64,000 nt of DNA from Pseudomonadota bacterium. Its GTDB lineage: Bacteria > Pseudomonadota > Gammaproteobacteria > Steroidobacterales > Steroidobacteraceae. Both the position numbers and the translations under genes were made by a program. A model generated the notes under the pieces. That model worked only from the letters and a program-made list of their open reading frames with translations, was not told where the DNA came from and made no database searches. Location: contig JANYAE010000058.1 in assembly GCA_025355105.1 (NCBI GenBank), forward strand, positions 1 to 64,000, written 5' to 3'. This document shows, piece by piece, positions 7,601 to 19,091 of this stretch (within the stretch, counting starts at the first letter, position 1; the number at the start of each line of letters is the position of its first letter).

Positions 7601-10261
7601 CTAGAACCTCTGGCCGATCTTCAGTCCGACGGTGCGCGGCTGCGCCGGGATGATGTACGGCTGCAACGCATTGTTGGACTGCACGAAGCGCGAGTACTCG
7701 GCCCGCTTGTCACCAAGGTTGGTGATGAACAGCTCGACGTGCAGGCCGTTCTTCTCCACCCCGCCCGACACATCCAACATGCCGTAGGCCGGCTGCATGC
7801 CGACGATCGTCACGTCCGCGGTCTTCAGCGCCGGCGCCACCTGCGTCTGGTAGACGTAGGCCGCCTGCATGTTGCCTTCCCAATCGTTGCCGAAGCCGAA
7901 GCTGTAGCGCGCGACCGCGTTACCCTTGAACTTCGGCGCGATCGGCAGGTTCGAGCCGGCCGGCGCCTTCGGCGTCGACGGCCCACCAGTCACCAGGTTG
8001 CCCGCCGAGTCGTGGTAGGTGTAGCTGCAGTCGGCACTGGTCACCGCCGCCTGCGTGTCCGGGTTGGTCACGCCGCAGTAGTTGGTCGTCATCTTCGGAT
8101 CGAGCAGCGACGCGTTCAGCGACACCACCAGGCCGCCGCCCACCGCCCACTCGAGCTCGGACTCGATGCCCTTGATCCTCGCCGTACCGCCGTTGGTGAT
8201 GATCGTCAGGCTGTTCGGGCCGAGGAACGAGAACTGGAAGTCCTTCCAGTCCTCCTGGAACAGCGAGCCGTTCCACCGCAGGTGGTGGTTCATCCACTGG
8301 GTCTTCCAGCCGAACTCGTAGTTGGTCAGGAAGTCCGCCTTGTAGGGGCCGAGGTTGCCGTTGCGGTTGACGCCGCCCGGCCGGAAGCCCTTCGAGTAGG
8401 TTGCATAGAGCATCGCGTCCGGCGTGATCTTCCACGTCAGGTTGGCACGCGGCACGTGGCCGGTCTCCTTGACCTCCTTGTCGAGGTTGGAGCACGGGTT
8501 GCCGGAAATCGTCGGCCCCTCGAAGCAGCTGTTCATGCCCGGCCCGAAGCCGAACCAGTTCTGCGCCTGGCTCGAATAGCCGTAGAAGCCGGCCAGCGAG
8601 TTGTCAGCCTTGAAGTAGCGGTAGCCGACGGTCGCGGACCACTGCTTGCTGATGTCCCACGTGACCTGGGCGAACGCCGCCTGGTCGCGATCAACGCGCT
8701 GCTCGTCGGTGAGCCAGATCGTGTTGTTGAGCGTCGGGATCGACAGCAGCTGCGCGAAGCCGTTGGCATTCTGCATGTACGGGTTCGTGAAGCCGTAGCC
8801 CGGCATGACGTACTGCTCGAAGATGTTGTGCAGCTGGCGCTCGACGAACAGGCCGACGGTGCCCTTGACCGGCAGGTCCTGCGGCGTCGTCAAGCGCAGC
8901 TCGTGGCTCCACTTCTCGAAGTGGCCCTTCGAGATGACGAGCTCCTGCGGCATGATCGGGATGCCGCCGTTGACCTGGCCGGTCGCATTGGTCGTCAGGC
9001 CGGCGTTGCCAAGCCAGTAGTGGCCCGAGCCGAAGCGGTTGTCGTAGAAGAACGAGTAGTCGGCGTAGTCGGCGATCGAGTGGACCTCGCGCTTCATGAA
9101 CGCACCGGCGTACACGAGGTCGAAGTTGCCGATCTTGCCCTCGACCGTGAGCGCGCTCTGCACCCAGGAGTCCTGCGAATTCTCGGGCCCGAAATGCGCC
9201 AGCTGCAGGTCGCCCATGCCGGGGTCGTAGCCGAAGAAGCCGTCGGTGGTCACCGACTGGCCCATCATGGTCGGCGTGATGATCAGGCGGTTGTCCAGCA
9301 GGTTCAGGCGCAGCGCCACCCGGCCGCCCTGCGTGTCCGCCGTGTTGTAGGCGTTCTTGGTGTAGGCCGAGTTGTTGATCGAGCCGGCGCCCACCGGGCA
9401 GGTCGTGTTCGAGGCCGTCGGCAGACCATTGCCGTTCGCCGCGCACCAGGTCGGGAAGAAGCGCTGGCCATTGACGATGCCGGCCGTCGTCGCGGCGTTG
9501 GCCGAATTGTTGGTCCCGGCGACGTTGTTGACGAAGCCCGCCGCATGCTCGTCCCAGGCGACGAGACGGATCGCCGCGATCGGCGACAGCGGGATGTTGA
9601 TGAAGCCCTCGGCGCCGTAGCCGACACCGCCGTGATAGACGTTGTTGGCGCTGAAGTCGTAGCCGGCCGAGAACTTGGTCGGATCGGGCTTGTTGGTGAT
9701 GATGCGGATCGTGCCCGCCTGCGAGCTGGCGCCGTACAGGGTGCCCTGCGGCCCCTCGAGGACCTCGACCCGCGCGATGTCGTAGACGTGTACGTCGACC
9801 GTCCCGTCGATCGTCGTCACCGGCTGCTCGTCGAGGTAGGTACCGACGCTCGGCTGCGAGCCCGAGTGGTTCTCGTTGGCGCCGCTGACGACGCCGCGCA
9901 TGTAGACGTGCGAGGAACCCGGCTGGCCGTTGCCGCCCTGACCGTCGCCGCGACTGAAGGACACGCTCGGCAGGTACTTCACGTAGTCGTCGAGGTTGGT
10001 GATCTTCAGTTCCTCGAGCTTCTCGGTGCCCAGGGCGATGATCGCCACCGGCACGTCCTGCATGCGCTCGCTCTTCTTCTGCGCGGTCACGACGACCTCT
10101 TCAAGGCCGGAGTCCTTCTGCTGGGCGTACGCCGGAACGCCGGCGAGTACCGCCGAAATCGCCGAGGCGAGCGGCAAGTAGGTGTGCACCCGGCTCCGCC
10201 TGGCGGCGGCGTCCGCCGCCTGGCCAGCTCGCGGATGGGATAGATGTCGGCTACGGTTCAT
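7601..10261 (-). CDS. TonB-dependent receptor
   Basis: Signal peptide, EEVVVTAQKKSERMQDVPVAI plug start, VEVLEGPQGTLYGASSQAGTIRIITNKP, C-terminal aromatic GLKIGQRF. Confidence 0.95.
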   Translation of the reverse strand: MNRSRHLSHPRAGQAADAAARRSRVHTYLPLASAISAVLAGVPAYAQQKDSGLEEVVVTAQKKSERMQDVPVAIIALGTEKLEELKITNLDDYVKYLPSVSFSRGDGQGGNGQPGSSHVYMRGVVSGANENHSGSQPSVGTYLDEQPVTTIDGTVDVHVYDIARVEVLEGPQGTLYGASSQAGTIRIITNKPDPTKFSAGYDFSANNVYHGGVGYGAEGFINIPLSPIAAIRLVAWDEHAAGFVNNVAGTNNSANAATTAGIVNGQRFFPTWCAANGNGLPTASNTTCPVGAGSINNSAYTKNAYNTADTQGGRVALRLNLLDNRLIITPTMMGQSVTTDGFFGYDPGMGDLQLAHFGPENSQDSWVQSALTVEGKIGNFDLVYAGAFMKREVHSIADYADYSFFYDNRFGSGHYWLGNAGLTTNATGQVNGGIPIMPQELVISKGHFEKWSHELRLTTPQDLPVKGTVGLFVERQLHNIFEQYVMPGYGFTNPYMQNANGFAQLLSIPTLNNTIWLTDEQRVDRDQAAFAQVTWDISKQWSATVGYRYFKADNSLAGFYGYSSQAQNWFGFGPGMNSCFEGPTISGNPCSNLDKEVKETGHVPRANLTWKITPDAMLYATYSKGFRPGGVNRNGNLGPYKADFLTNYEFGWKTQWMNHHLRWNGSLFQEDWKDFQFSFLGPNSLTIITNGGTARIKGIESELEWAVGGGLVVSLNASLLDPKMTTNYCGVTNPDTQAAVTSADCSYTYHDSAGNLVTGGPSTPKAPAGSNLPIAPKFKGNAVARYSFGFGNDWEGNMQAAYVYQTQVAPALKTADVTIVGMQPAYGMLDVSGGVEKNGLHVELFITNLGDKRAEYSRFVQSNNALQPYIIPAQPRTVGLKIGQRF

Positions 10262-10277
10262 GTCGTCGCTCCCCTGC

Positions 10278-12341
10278 TCATTGAGATTGGATCAAATTGA
10301 CGTCGATGTTCTCGACAGACTCTAGAAAGACCGGGACCTGCGGATAGAGATCGAGGACCGGGCCGAGCGCCGCCTTGAGCGGGCCGAGCCAGGGCTCGAA
10401 GTGCTTCCAGTGGTCTACACCCTCGCGGTAGATCGGCCGCCGTACCTGCTCCGAGCTTGCGGTCCGGACGGCGCGTTCGTTCTCGTAGAACTTGAGGCAG
10501 CGTTCGTCGAACGGCAGGCCGCAGTAGGCCAGCAGCCGGCGCACCTCCGCCTCGGTGTCGTCGATCATCCGCTCGTAGCAGACGCGATGGACGCGTCCGG
10601 GCAGCACGGCGTCCATGTGCGCCATGACCTCGACATAGTCGCGGTAGTAGCGGCCCACGCCGTCGAGCGAATACGAGAAGCTCTGGCCGCGGGCGAAATG
10701 CTGTTTGAAGTTGGAGAAACAGCAGCCGAGCGGGTGGCGCCGGGCGTCGATGATCTTCGAGTTCGGCAGGATCAGGTGAATCAGCGCGACCTGCAGCCAG
10801 TTGTTCGGCATCTTGTCGATGAAATACGGCGCGTCGGTCTTGCGCTGGATCCGCGTCTGCTCGAGATACTGTTCGCCGAGCGCGCGCAGCCGCTCGCCGT
10901 CGAGCCCGGCGACCACGCCGGGATAGCGCCGCTCGTCGTCCTTCGGCCGGTCGCCGGCGAGGTCGCGGGCGATGCGGCCGATGTCCGGCAGCTCCATCGT
11001 GCCCTCGACCAGCGGGTGGCTCGACAGGATCTGCTCGAGCAAGGTCGAGCCGGCCCGTGGCATGCCGATGACGAAGATCGGATCCGCAGCCGGACTGCCG
11101 GCAGCGGCGCGGGCGGCGAAGAATTCGCGCGTGTACAACGCCTTGAATCGCCGCACGTAGGCGCTCGTCTCGTCGGCGTCGTACGGCGTCAGCTGCCGTC
11201 GGATGGCGCTGCCGGCCTCGTAGTGCGCGAACGCGTCGGCGTACGAGCCGCGATCCTCGAGCGCCTTGCCGAGTGCGAAATCGAAGTGCAGGCGGTCCTC
11301 GGGGTCCAGGTCGTCGCGACGCAGCGCCGCGCGCATCGCCGCAACGTCGGACTCGGAGAACTCGAAGGTCTTGAGGTTCGCCAGGCTCCAGTAGGCCTCG
11401 CCGAGGCCTGGCTGCAGCGCGATGCCGCGCCGGTAGGCGGCGATGCTCTCGCCCTGGCGGCGCGCAGTTTTGAGCGCATGGCCGTAGCTCAACCACACCT
11501 TCGGCTGCTCCGGGTACTCCTTGAGCACGGCCTCGTAGACCTCGAGCGACTCGGAGTAGTCTCCGAGGTGCGCGAGGATCGCGGCCTTGAGGTTGCGGTA
11601 CGACGGGTTACGCGGCTCCTTGGCCAGCAGCCGCTTGATCTGCGGCAGCGCTTCGTCGGCTTTGGTCTGACGAAACAGCACGACCGCGTAGTTGTGCCGG
11701 GCCGCATCGAAGCTCGGCGCGAGCGCGAGACAGCGCTCGAGCAGCGCCTGTGAGTCCGGATAGCGGCGCAGGCGCGCCGCGACCTCGGCCAGCATGCGCA
11801 GCGCCGCCACGTCGGTCTCGTGCTGCAGCAGGTGCTGGCGCAGCAAGGCTTCGGCCTCGGGGATCCGGTTGTCGACGAGTGCGGCGGCCGCGCTCATCAG
11901 CCGCGGATCGCGGTTGGCCGACTTGATGAAGCGCGCGCGCGCCGCGTCGGCCCCGACGCTGTCACCGTTCGCGTCGAGGCAGTCGGCCAGCCGGCGCCAG
12001 GCATCCGGCAGGTCGGACTTGAGCTCCGTCGCGCGCTGAAGCGCCGCGATCGCCTCGTCGGCGCGCCCGGATTCGCCCAGCGCGATGCCCAGTTCAAGCT
12101 GTGCGGCGGCCCAGCGCGGCTGTTCCCGCGCGAGCGGCTCGAGCACTTCGAGGGCAGCACCCGGCTCGCCGGCGATGCGCCGCGCGATGCCCTGGATGAG
12201 TCGCGCCGGTGGGTGGCCTGGAACCGCCTTGAGGATCTCGCCAGCCTGCTCTGACGCGAGCTGCGGCTGCGTCTCCAGCAGCCGCGCGGCGTGCGCGAGC
12301 GCGACGTCGAGCGTCCCTACGGGCTCCGAAGCGGTGCTCAA
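10278..12341 (-). CDS. Tetratricopeptide repeat protein with C-terminal sulfotransferase domain
   Basis: N-terminal TPR repeats; IFVIGMPRAGSTLLEQILSSHP (PAPS-binding loop); TTG start inferred. Confidence 0.88.
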   Translation of the reverse strand: MSTASEPVGTLDVALAHAARLLETQPQLASEQAGEILKAVPGHPPARLIQGIARRIAGEPGAALEVLEPLAREQPRWAAAQLELGIALGESGRADEAIAALQRATELKSDLPDAWRRLADCLDANGDSVGADAARARFIKSANRDPRLMSAAAALVDNRIPEAEALLRQHLLQHETDVAALRMLAEVAARLRRYPDSQALLERCLALAPSFDAARHNYAVVLFRQTKADEALPQIKRLLAKEPRNPSYRNLKAAILAHLGDYSESLEVYEAVLKEYPEQPKVWLSYGHALKTARRQGESIAAYRRGIALQPGLGEAYWSLANLKTFEFSESDVAAMRAALRRDDLDPEDRLHFDFALGKALEDRGSYADAFAHYEAGSAIRRQLTPYDADETSAYVRRFKALYTREFFAARAAAGSPAADPIFVIGMPRAGSTLLEQILSSHPLVEGTMELPDIGRIARDLAGDRPKDDERRYPGVVAGLDGERLRALGEQYLEQTRIQRKTDAPYFIDKMPNNWLQVALIHLILPNSKIIDARRHPLGCCFSNFKQHFARGQSFSYSLDGVGRYYRDYVEVMAHMDAVLPGRVHRVCYERMIDDTEAEVRRLLAYCGLPFDERCLKFYENERAVRTASSEQVRRPIYREGVDHWKHFEPWLGPLKAALGPVLDLYPQVPVFLESVENIDVNLIQSQ

Positions 12342-12379
12342 TAGACGATCCTTACGCCCCGTTGCGCAATTCCATGCCG

Positions 12380-12408
12380 ATGAGAAACCGGCAGGTCCTC
12401 ATTGTCAA
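12380..12408 (-). promoter_or_regulatory. Candidate sigma70 promoter of the sulfotransferase/TonB receptor unit
   Basis: On the minus strand: TTGACA, 17-nt spacer, TCTCAT (4/6), ~40 nt upstream of the start codon. Confidence 0.35.
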
Positions 12409-12613
12409 TTAAGCGACGCCGCAGTGCCATCAAATACGGGCCCGGGCCGGCGTTGTTGCGATTGTACAACGGGTCGTCTGCAAACGTGAGCGGTCGTCGC
12501 GGCGAGCGTGTCGCCGATCTGGGGCGGCGGCCTCGCGGGGTGCCGGCGACGACGGCGACGGCGATGGCGGCCACAGGCTGGCGCTAGAATCAGCGCCCCT
12601 AACGGAACCTGCC

Positions 12614-13842
<1,229 letters not shown>

Positions 13843-13846
<4 letters not shown>

Positions 13847-14175
13847 CCGAAGCGCTCGCTGACCGCCGCTGCGTCCCGTGCGAGGGCGGCGTGACGCCCT
13901 TCACTGAGTCCGAGGCCCGCGCGGCGCTCGGCTCGCTCGACAAGGCCTGGCAGCTGGATGGCGCGGCGCGCCACCTGGAGCGCGCCTACCGGTTCAAGGA
14001 CTTCTACCGCGTCATGAGCTTCGCCAACGCCGTCGCGCACATCGCCAACCGCGAGGATCATCACCCGGATCTCGAGCTCGGCTACGACTACTGCCGCGTG
14101 CGTTACACGACGCACGCGATCAAGGGGCTTTCGGAAAACGACTTCATCTGCGCGGCCAAAATCGACCGGCTGTGA
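13843..14175 (+). CDS. phhB: 4a-hydroxytetrahydrobiopterin dehydratase (PCD/DCoH)
   Basis: F+[59 protein letters not shown] overlaps ispG stop. Confidence 0.92.
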
Positions 14176-14179
14176 GCGC

Positions 14180-14713
14180 TCAGGTTCCGGGCCGCCGGCC
14201 GAGCCGGGTCGCGAGGCGCGCCCGAAACGCGAGGTAGGCGCCGAGGATCAGACCGCAGAACAGCAGCAGGCCGGCGCCCTCGACGGCCTGGTAGAGCGGA
14301 TCCAGCAACTGCGCGCGCCGCGCTGCGAGCGCACCGAGACCGGCCGCGAGACGCGCCGGCGACCCGCCTGCCGACCACAGCCGCGCCTCGTAGGCCGCGT
14401 AGCGCACGGCCAGCAGCCCGGGCTCGAACACCGCGTACAACAGGTAGAGGCCGAGGCCGTCGAGCAGCGCCACGAGCGCGGTGATCAACGCCGCCGCCGC
14501 GAGTCGCGGCCCGAAGCCGCCAGCAAGCGGCTGCTCCGCCGCGGCCCGCGCGCCGAGCTGCACGGCGATCAGCGTGACGAGGAGCGCGGCGTAGCCCGCG
14601 AAGCGGCCGTCGCCGCCCGGCGCCACGAGCACAGGCACGACGCCGGCCAGCCCGGCGAGGATCCCGCCGACCAGCCCGGCCACCGCGGCGAGCGCGAACG
14701 CGCGCCGGCTCAC
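14180..14713 (-). CDS. Hypothetical membrane protein
   Basis: 177 aa ORF with several hydrophobic segments; 4-bp overlap with the upstream gene on the same strand. Confidence 0.55.
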   Translation of the reverse strand: MSRRAFALAAVAGLVGGILAGLAGVVPVLVAPGGDGRFAGYAALLVTLIAVQLGARAAAEQPLAGGFGPRLAAAALITALVALLDGLGLYLLYAVFEPGLLAVRYAAYEARLWSAGGSPARLAAGLGALAARRAQLLDPLYQAVEGAGLLLFCGLILGAYLAFRARLATRLGRRPGT

Positions 14714-15912
14714 GGCGCGCCGAGGGCGCGGTCGATCAGCAGTCGCTTGAGCGGCGCCGCCCGGTTGACCAACGCAAGCCCCAGCCGGCGGCCGCGGCGC
14801 ACCGCGGCGCGCTGGTCGGTGAACAGCCGAAAGAGCGCATCAAGCGCCGCGCCCATCAGCGCGTTGTCGGCGCGGCGCGCGCGCGCGTAGCGGCCGAGTG
14901 CGCGGGGATCGCCCGGATCGCCGCCCTCCGCCAGCGCGCGCCCGAGCTCCTCGGCAAGCGCCAGCACGTCGAGGAAACCCTGGTTGACGCCTTGCCCGGC
15001 GAGCGGGTGCACCGTGTGCGCCGCGTCACCGACGAGCACGAGCCGCGTCGCCGCGTAGCTCGCGGCATTGAAGCGCCGTAGCGGAAAGCGCACACGCGGC
15101 GCGCTCACCGCGAGCGCGCCCAGCGCGCCGTCGCTCGCCGCCGTGACCGCCGCGGCGAAGCCGGCGTCGTCGAGCGCGACCAGCCGCGCGGCCTCCGCCG
15201 GAGTCGTCGACCAGACGATCGACACGCGCCCATCCGCGAGCGGCAGGATGCCGAGCGGGCCGGTCGCGAGGAAGCGCTGCCGCGCCGCGCCGCCGTGCGG
15301 CAGCTCAGGGCGCAGGTGCGTGACGATGGCCTCGGCCGGGTAGACCTCGCCGTCGCCGCCGAGTCCGGCGAGCTGCCGAAGCGGCGAATCGGCACCGTCC
15401 GCGGCAACGACGAGGCCGGCGGTCACGGTGCGGCCACCGACGCTGGCGCGCGCCACGTCCGGCGCGAGCTCGAGGGCGGTGACCGGGCTGCGCAACAGCG
15501 TCACGCCGAGCGCGAGCGCGCGCTCGATGAGCGCCGCTGCGACGACCCGGTTCTCGACGATGTGCCCGAGGTTCGGCTCGCCGGCCTCGGCGGCGTCGAA
15601 GCTCAGGGTCTCGGCGCCGGCCGGCGCCGAGGCGCCGTCCCAGACGAGCATGCGCTCGTAGGCACACGGCCGGCGCCGCTCGACCAGCGACCAGGCGCCG
15701 ACTGACACGAGCAGCCGCTCGGCCGCGCGTGACAGCGCCGAGACGCGCAGCTCCAGCGGATCCGCGGGCAGCGGCGGCAGCGCCGGTTGCGGCTCGACGA
15801 GCCCGACTCGCAGCGGCCGGGTCCGCTCGCCACCGGCCAGCAGCGCCGCGAGCGCGGCACCCACCATGCCGCCGCCGGCGATCAGTACGTCGAACTCGCG
15901 CCGCACGCTCAA
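14710..15912 (-). CDS. FAD-dependent UbiH/UbiF/VisC-family hydroxylase
   Basis: FDVLIAGGGMVGAALAALLAG, VVAADGADSPLRQLAG, LVLVGDAAHTVHPLAGQGVNQGFLDV; TTG start overlapping upstream TGA (TTGA) inferred. Confidence 0.88.
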   Translation of the reverse strand: MSVRREFDVLIAGGGMVGAALAALLAGGERTRPLRVGLVEPQPALPPLPADPLELRVSALSRAAERLLVSVGAWSLVERRRPCAYERMLVWDGASAPAGAETLSFDAAEAGEPNLGHIVENRVVAAALIERALALGVTLLRSPVTALELAPDVARASVGGRTVTAGLVVAADGADSPLRQLAGLGGDGEVYPAEAIVTHLRPELPHGGAARQRFLATGPLGILPLADGRVSIVWSTTPAEAARLVALDDAGFAAAVTAASDGALGALAVSAPRVRFPLRRFNAASYAATRLVLVGDAAHTVHPLAGQGVNQGFLDVLALAEELGRALAEGGDPGDPRALGRYARARRADNALMGAALDALFRLFTDQRAAVRRGRRLGLALVNRAAPLKRLLIDRALGAP

Positions 15913-17177
15913 GTTCGCGACGCCGCCGCGCCGCTCGGCGCTGACTCGAGGAGCGGCAGGCCCCGCGCCAGGCGCGGCAGGCGGCCGGCGAAGCCGAGCG
16001 ACAGCCGCGACAGCGCCGACTTCGCGGTTGGACTCAGGTCGAACAGGACGAGGCCGAGGCTGCGTGCCGCACGGAGCGGCCCGAAGGGGCTCGCGAACAG
16101 GCGCACGAGGCCGTCGGTGAAGGCGATCAGCGCATGGCGGTCGGTGCGACGCCAGTTTGCGTAGCGCTCGAGCAGTGCCTCGCCGCCCGGATCGGCCTCG
16201 GGGCCTGCGTCGGCGAGCACCTCGGCGAGCGTCGCTGCGTCGCGCAGTCCGAGATTGAATCCCTGGCCGGCGATCGGGTGCAGGCCCTGCGCGGCGTTGC
16301 CGATGATCGCGGTGCGCGGCGCGCGCTCGGCGGCTGCCTGCGTCAGCGCGAGCGGGTAGGCCTGGCGCGGCGTGACCGCGACCAGGCGGCCGAGCCGCCA
16401 GCCGAAGCGATCCTGCAGCGCGCCGAGGAAGAGCGCGTCGTTGAGTGCCAGCACGCGCTCGGCCTCGGCAGGCGCCAGCGTCCAGACGACGACGACCTGG
16501 CCGTCCGGGCCCGGCAGCACCGCGAGCGGGCCGGTCGGTGTGAAGCGCTCGTAGGCGACGTGCTGATGGGCGCGCTCCGGCGTCACCAGGCTGATGACCG
16601 CGGTCTGGCCGTAGTCCCAGCGCGCGGCACCGACGCCGACCGCCTGGCGGACCAGCGAGCCGGCGCCGTCGGCGGCGACCACGAGCCGTGCGGTCAGCGT
16701 ACGCGCGCCGCCTGCTCCCTCGAGCGTGAGCAGGGTGCCATCGCCACCGGGCACGACCGCGGTCACGCGGGCCGGCGCCAGCAGCCGGGTCCGCGCCGAC
16801 GCCCGCAGGCGGCGCCACAGCGCGCGACCGATGACGCGGTTCTCGGCAACGTAGCCGAGGGCCGGCACGCCCTGGTCCGCGGCGTCGATCAGCGCGCTGC
16901 CGAAGCGCCCGCAATCGGAGACGTGGATCTTGCGGATCGGAGTCACTTCGCGGCCGATCTCCTCCCAGGCGCCGAGCCCGGCGAAGATCCGGCGCGTGCC
17001 GTTCGAGAGCGCGATGGTGCGCGAGTCAAAGCTCGGCTGCGAGCCGTCCTCCGGCTCGACCGCCTCGATGACGACTACCTCAAGCGGCAGCGCGGCGAGC
17101 GCGAGTGCCAGGCTCGCGCCCACCATGCCGCCGCCGACGATGGCGACGTCGCAGCCGTCGGTGGCGGCGACGCTCAT
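15909..17177 (-). CDS. ubiH: UbiH-like 2-polyprenyl-6-methoxyphenol hydroxylase
   Basis: CDVAIVGGGMVGASLALALA, VVAADGAGSLVRQAVG, AIIGNAAQGLHPIAGQGFNLGLRD; linked to pepP as in many Gammaproteobacteria. Confidence 0.88.
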   Translation of the reverse strand: MSVAATDGCDVAIVGGGMVGASLALALAALPLEVVVIEAVEPEDGSQPSFDSRTIALSNGTRRIFAGLGAWEEIGREVTPIRKIHVSDCGRFGSALIDAADQGVPALGYVAENRVIGRALWRRLRASARTRLLAPARVTAVVPGGDGTLLTLEGAGGARTLTARLVVAADGAGSLVRQAVGVGAARWDYGQTAVISLVTPERAHQHVAYERFTPTGPLAVLPGPDGQVVVVWTLAPAEAERVLALNDALFLGALQDRFGWRLGRLVAVTPRQAYPLALTQAAAERAPRTAIIGNAAQGLHPIAGQGFNLGLRDAATLAEVLADAGPEADPGGEALLERYANWRRTDRHALIAFTDGLVRLFASPFGPLRAARSLGLVLFDLSPTAKSALSRLSLGFAGRLPRLARGLPLLESAPSGAAASRT

Positions 17178-18487
17178 GCCGCGGCGCTTGCCATGAAGCG
17201 CTCGATGTCGTCCGGATCCTTGAGCAGTTCCGCCGTCAGCACCTCGGCCGCGCCGCGCGTCACCGCGACGTCATCCTCGATGCGGATCCCGATGCCGCGG
17301 AACTCCTTCGGTGCGCGCCGCGAGCCGGGCGCCACATAGATGCCGGGCTCGACGGTCAGCACCATGCCGGGTTCGAGCACCCGCCACGCGTCGCCGACCT
17401 TGTAGTCGCCGACGTCGTGCACGTCGAGGCCGAGCCAGTGGCCGGTGCGGTGCATGAACCACTCGCGGTAGGCGCCATCCTTGATGAGCTTGGCGAGCTT
17501 GCCCTTGAGGAAGCCGAGCGACACCAGCCCCTGCGTGATCACCCGTACCGCCGCGTCGTGCGGGTCGTTCCAGTGGTTGCCGGCCACGCAGGCACGGATC
17601 GCCGCCAGCTGCGCAGCGAGGACGACCTCGTACAGGGCGCGCTGCGCCGGGCTGTAGCGGCCGTTGACCGGGAAGGTCCGGGTGATGTCCGAGGCGTAGT
17701 AGTCGTACTCGCAGCCGGCGTCGATCAGCACGAGGTCCCCGTCGCCGAGCGGCGCGGCGTTCGCCCGGTAGTGCAGCACGCAGGCGTTCGCGCCGCCGCC
17801 GACGATCGGCTCGTAGGCGACCTCGGCGTGGTGGCGGTGGAATTCGTGCAGCAGCTCGGCGGCGAGCTCGTACTCCATGATGCCGGGGGCCGCCAGGCGC
17901 ATCGCGCGACGGTGCGCCTCGGCCGCGATCGCCGCCGAGCGGCGCATGGTGTGCAGCTCAGGGCGGCTCTTGTAGAGCCGCATGTCATGCAACAGGTGGT
18001 CGAGGGCGACGAACTCCTGCGGCGTATGCAGGCCGTGCTTGGCCTGGGCGCGCAGGCCGTTGACCCAGCCGATCACGCGCTGGTCGAACTCCGGATGCAG
18101 CCCCATCGTGTGGCAGACCCGCGCCCGGCTCTCGAGTAAGCCCGGCAGGATCTCGTCGATGTCGCCGATCGGGAAGGCGTCGTCGGCGCCGTAGCGCGAC
18201 ACCGCGCCGTCCGGACCTGCCCGGTCGCCGTCCCACAGCTCGCGGGTCACGTCCCGCTCGCGGCAAAACAGCACGTACTCACCCTCGGCGCGGTGCGGGA
18301 TCAGCACCGCGACCGCCTCCGGCTCCGGGAAGCCGGTCAGGAAATGGAAGTCGCTGTCCTGGCGGTAGGCGTACTCGACGTCGCCATTGCGCAGGCGCAC
18401 CGGCGCCGCCGGCAGGATCGCGATCGCGTCGCGCCCCATCTCGCGCAGCAGCTGGCGGCGGCGGCGCGCGAACTCGTCGCGCTTCAT
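17174..18487 (-). CDS. pepP: Xaa-Pro aminopeptidase P
   Basis: MKRDEFARRRRQLLREMG, FLTGFPEPEAV, LIDAGCEYDYYASDITRTFPV, HRTGHWLGLDVHDVG, MVLTVEPGIYV. Confidence 0.96.
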   Translation of the reverse strand: MKRDEFARRRRQLLREMGRDAIAILPAAPVRLRNGDVEYAYRQDSDFHFLTGFPEPEAVAVLIPHRAEGEYVLFCRERDVTRELWDGDRAGPDGAVSRYGADDAFPIGDIDEILPGLLESRARVCHTMGLHPEFDQRVIGWVNGLRAQAKHGLHTPQEFVALDHLLHDMRLYKSRPELHTMRRSAAIAAEAHRRAMRLAAPGIMEYELAAELLHEFHRHHAEVAYEPIVGGGANACVLHYRANAAPLGDGDLVLIDAGCEYDYYASDITRTFPVNGRYSPAQRALYEVVLAAQLAAIRACVAGNHWNDPHDAAVRVITQGLVSLGFLKGKLAKLIKDGAYREWFMHRTGHWLGLDVHDVGDYKVGDAWRVLEPGMVLTVEPGIYVAPGSRRAPKEFRGIGIRIEDDVAVTRGAAEVLTAELLKDPDDIERFMASAAA

Positions 18488-19035
18488 CGCGCCCCACCGG
18501 CGCGGTGCGCCTCGAGTTCCTCGTACGCGAGCTGCGTGCCGGCGCGCAGGTACTCGACGATCTCGGCGTAGGAGGCTTCGTTGGACTCCTCGGATTCCTC
18601 GGCGTCGATCGACGCCCGGCTGATCTCGCCGAAGTCGCGCACCACCTCGTGGACCGCCTCAGGCACCGCGCCGTCCTCCGGGCGCAGGCCGCCGGTGCCG
18701 ACGCCGTACAGGAACCCCGCGCACCATTCGGCGAGCGCCTCCACCCGTCGGGCGAGCGGCGCCTCGTCGTCCGGCAGCAGCGCCTCGAAGTCCATGTCCT
18801 GGCTGGTGAGCGCGGTCTGCGTCTCCTCAGCGAGCCTCGCCAGCAGGTTGCGCGTACGCAACGTATCGTCGCCGCCGCGGTGTTCCGGCAGGATGGTGGC
18901 CACCCAGGTGTCGAGGTCGAAGCGTGCGGTCGCGGCCAGAGTGCCGCACAAGGAGCCATGCACCTCGGCGGCCCCTGCCGGCGCCTCGCCGGCGGCCAGG
19001 GCTTCCTCGAGTTCGTCGAAGCTAATGGTCAACAT
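18484..19035 (-). CDS. UPF0149 (YgfB/YecA-like) family protein
   Basis: VHGSLCGTLAA, EWCAGFLYGVG, SNEASYAEIVEYLRAGTQLAYEEL; located between pepP and zapA. Confidence 0.9.
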   Translation of the reverse strand: MLTISFDELEEALAAGEAPAGAAEVHGSLCGTLAATARFDLDTWVATILPEHRGGDDTLRTRNLLARLAEETQTALTSQDMDFEALLPDDEAPLARRVEALAEWCAGFLYGVGTGGLRPEDGAVPEAVHEVVRDFGEISRASIDAEESEESNEASYAEIVEYLRAGTQLAYEELEAHRAGGAR

Positions 19036-19091
19036 AAGCGGGGGATTCTAGCGCGTTGACCCATGGGACGGGCCGCGCCTATAGTGCGGCC

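Noticed and set aside
7547-10243. 898-aa plus-strand ORF antisense to the TonB receptor
   Set aside because: Arg/Val/Asp-biased translation with no domain logic; typical shadow ORF of a high-GC coding strand. The minus-strand TonB receptor is unambiguous.
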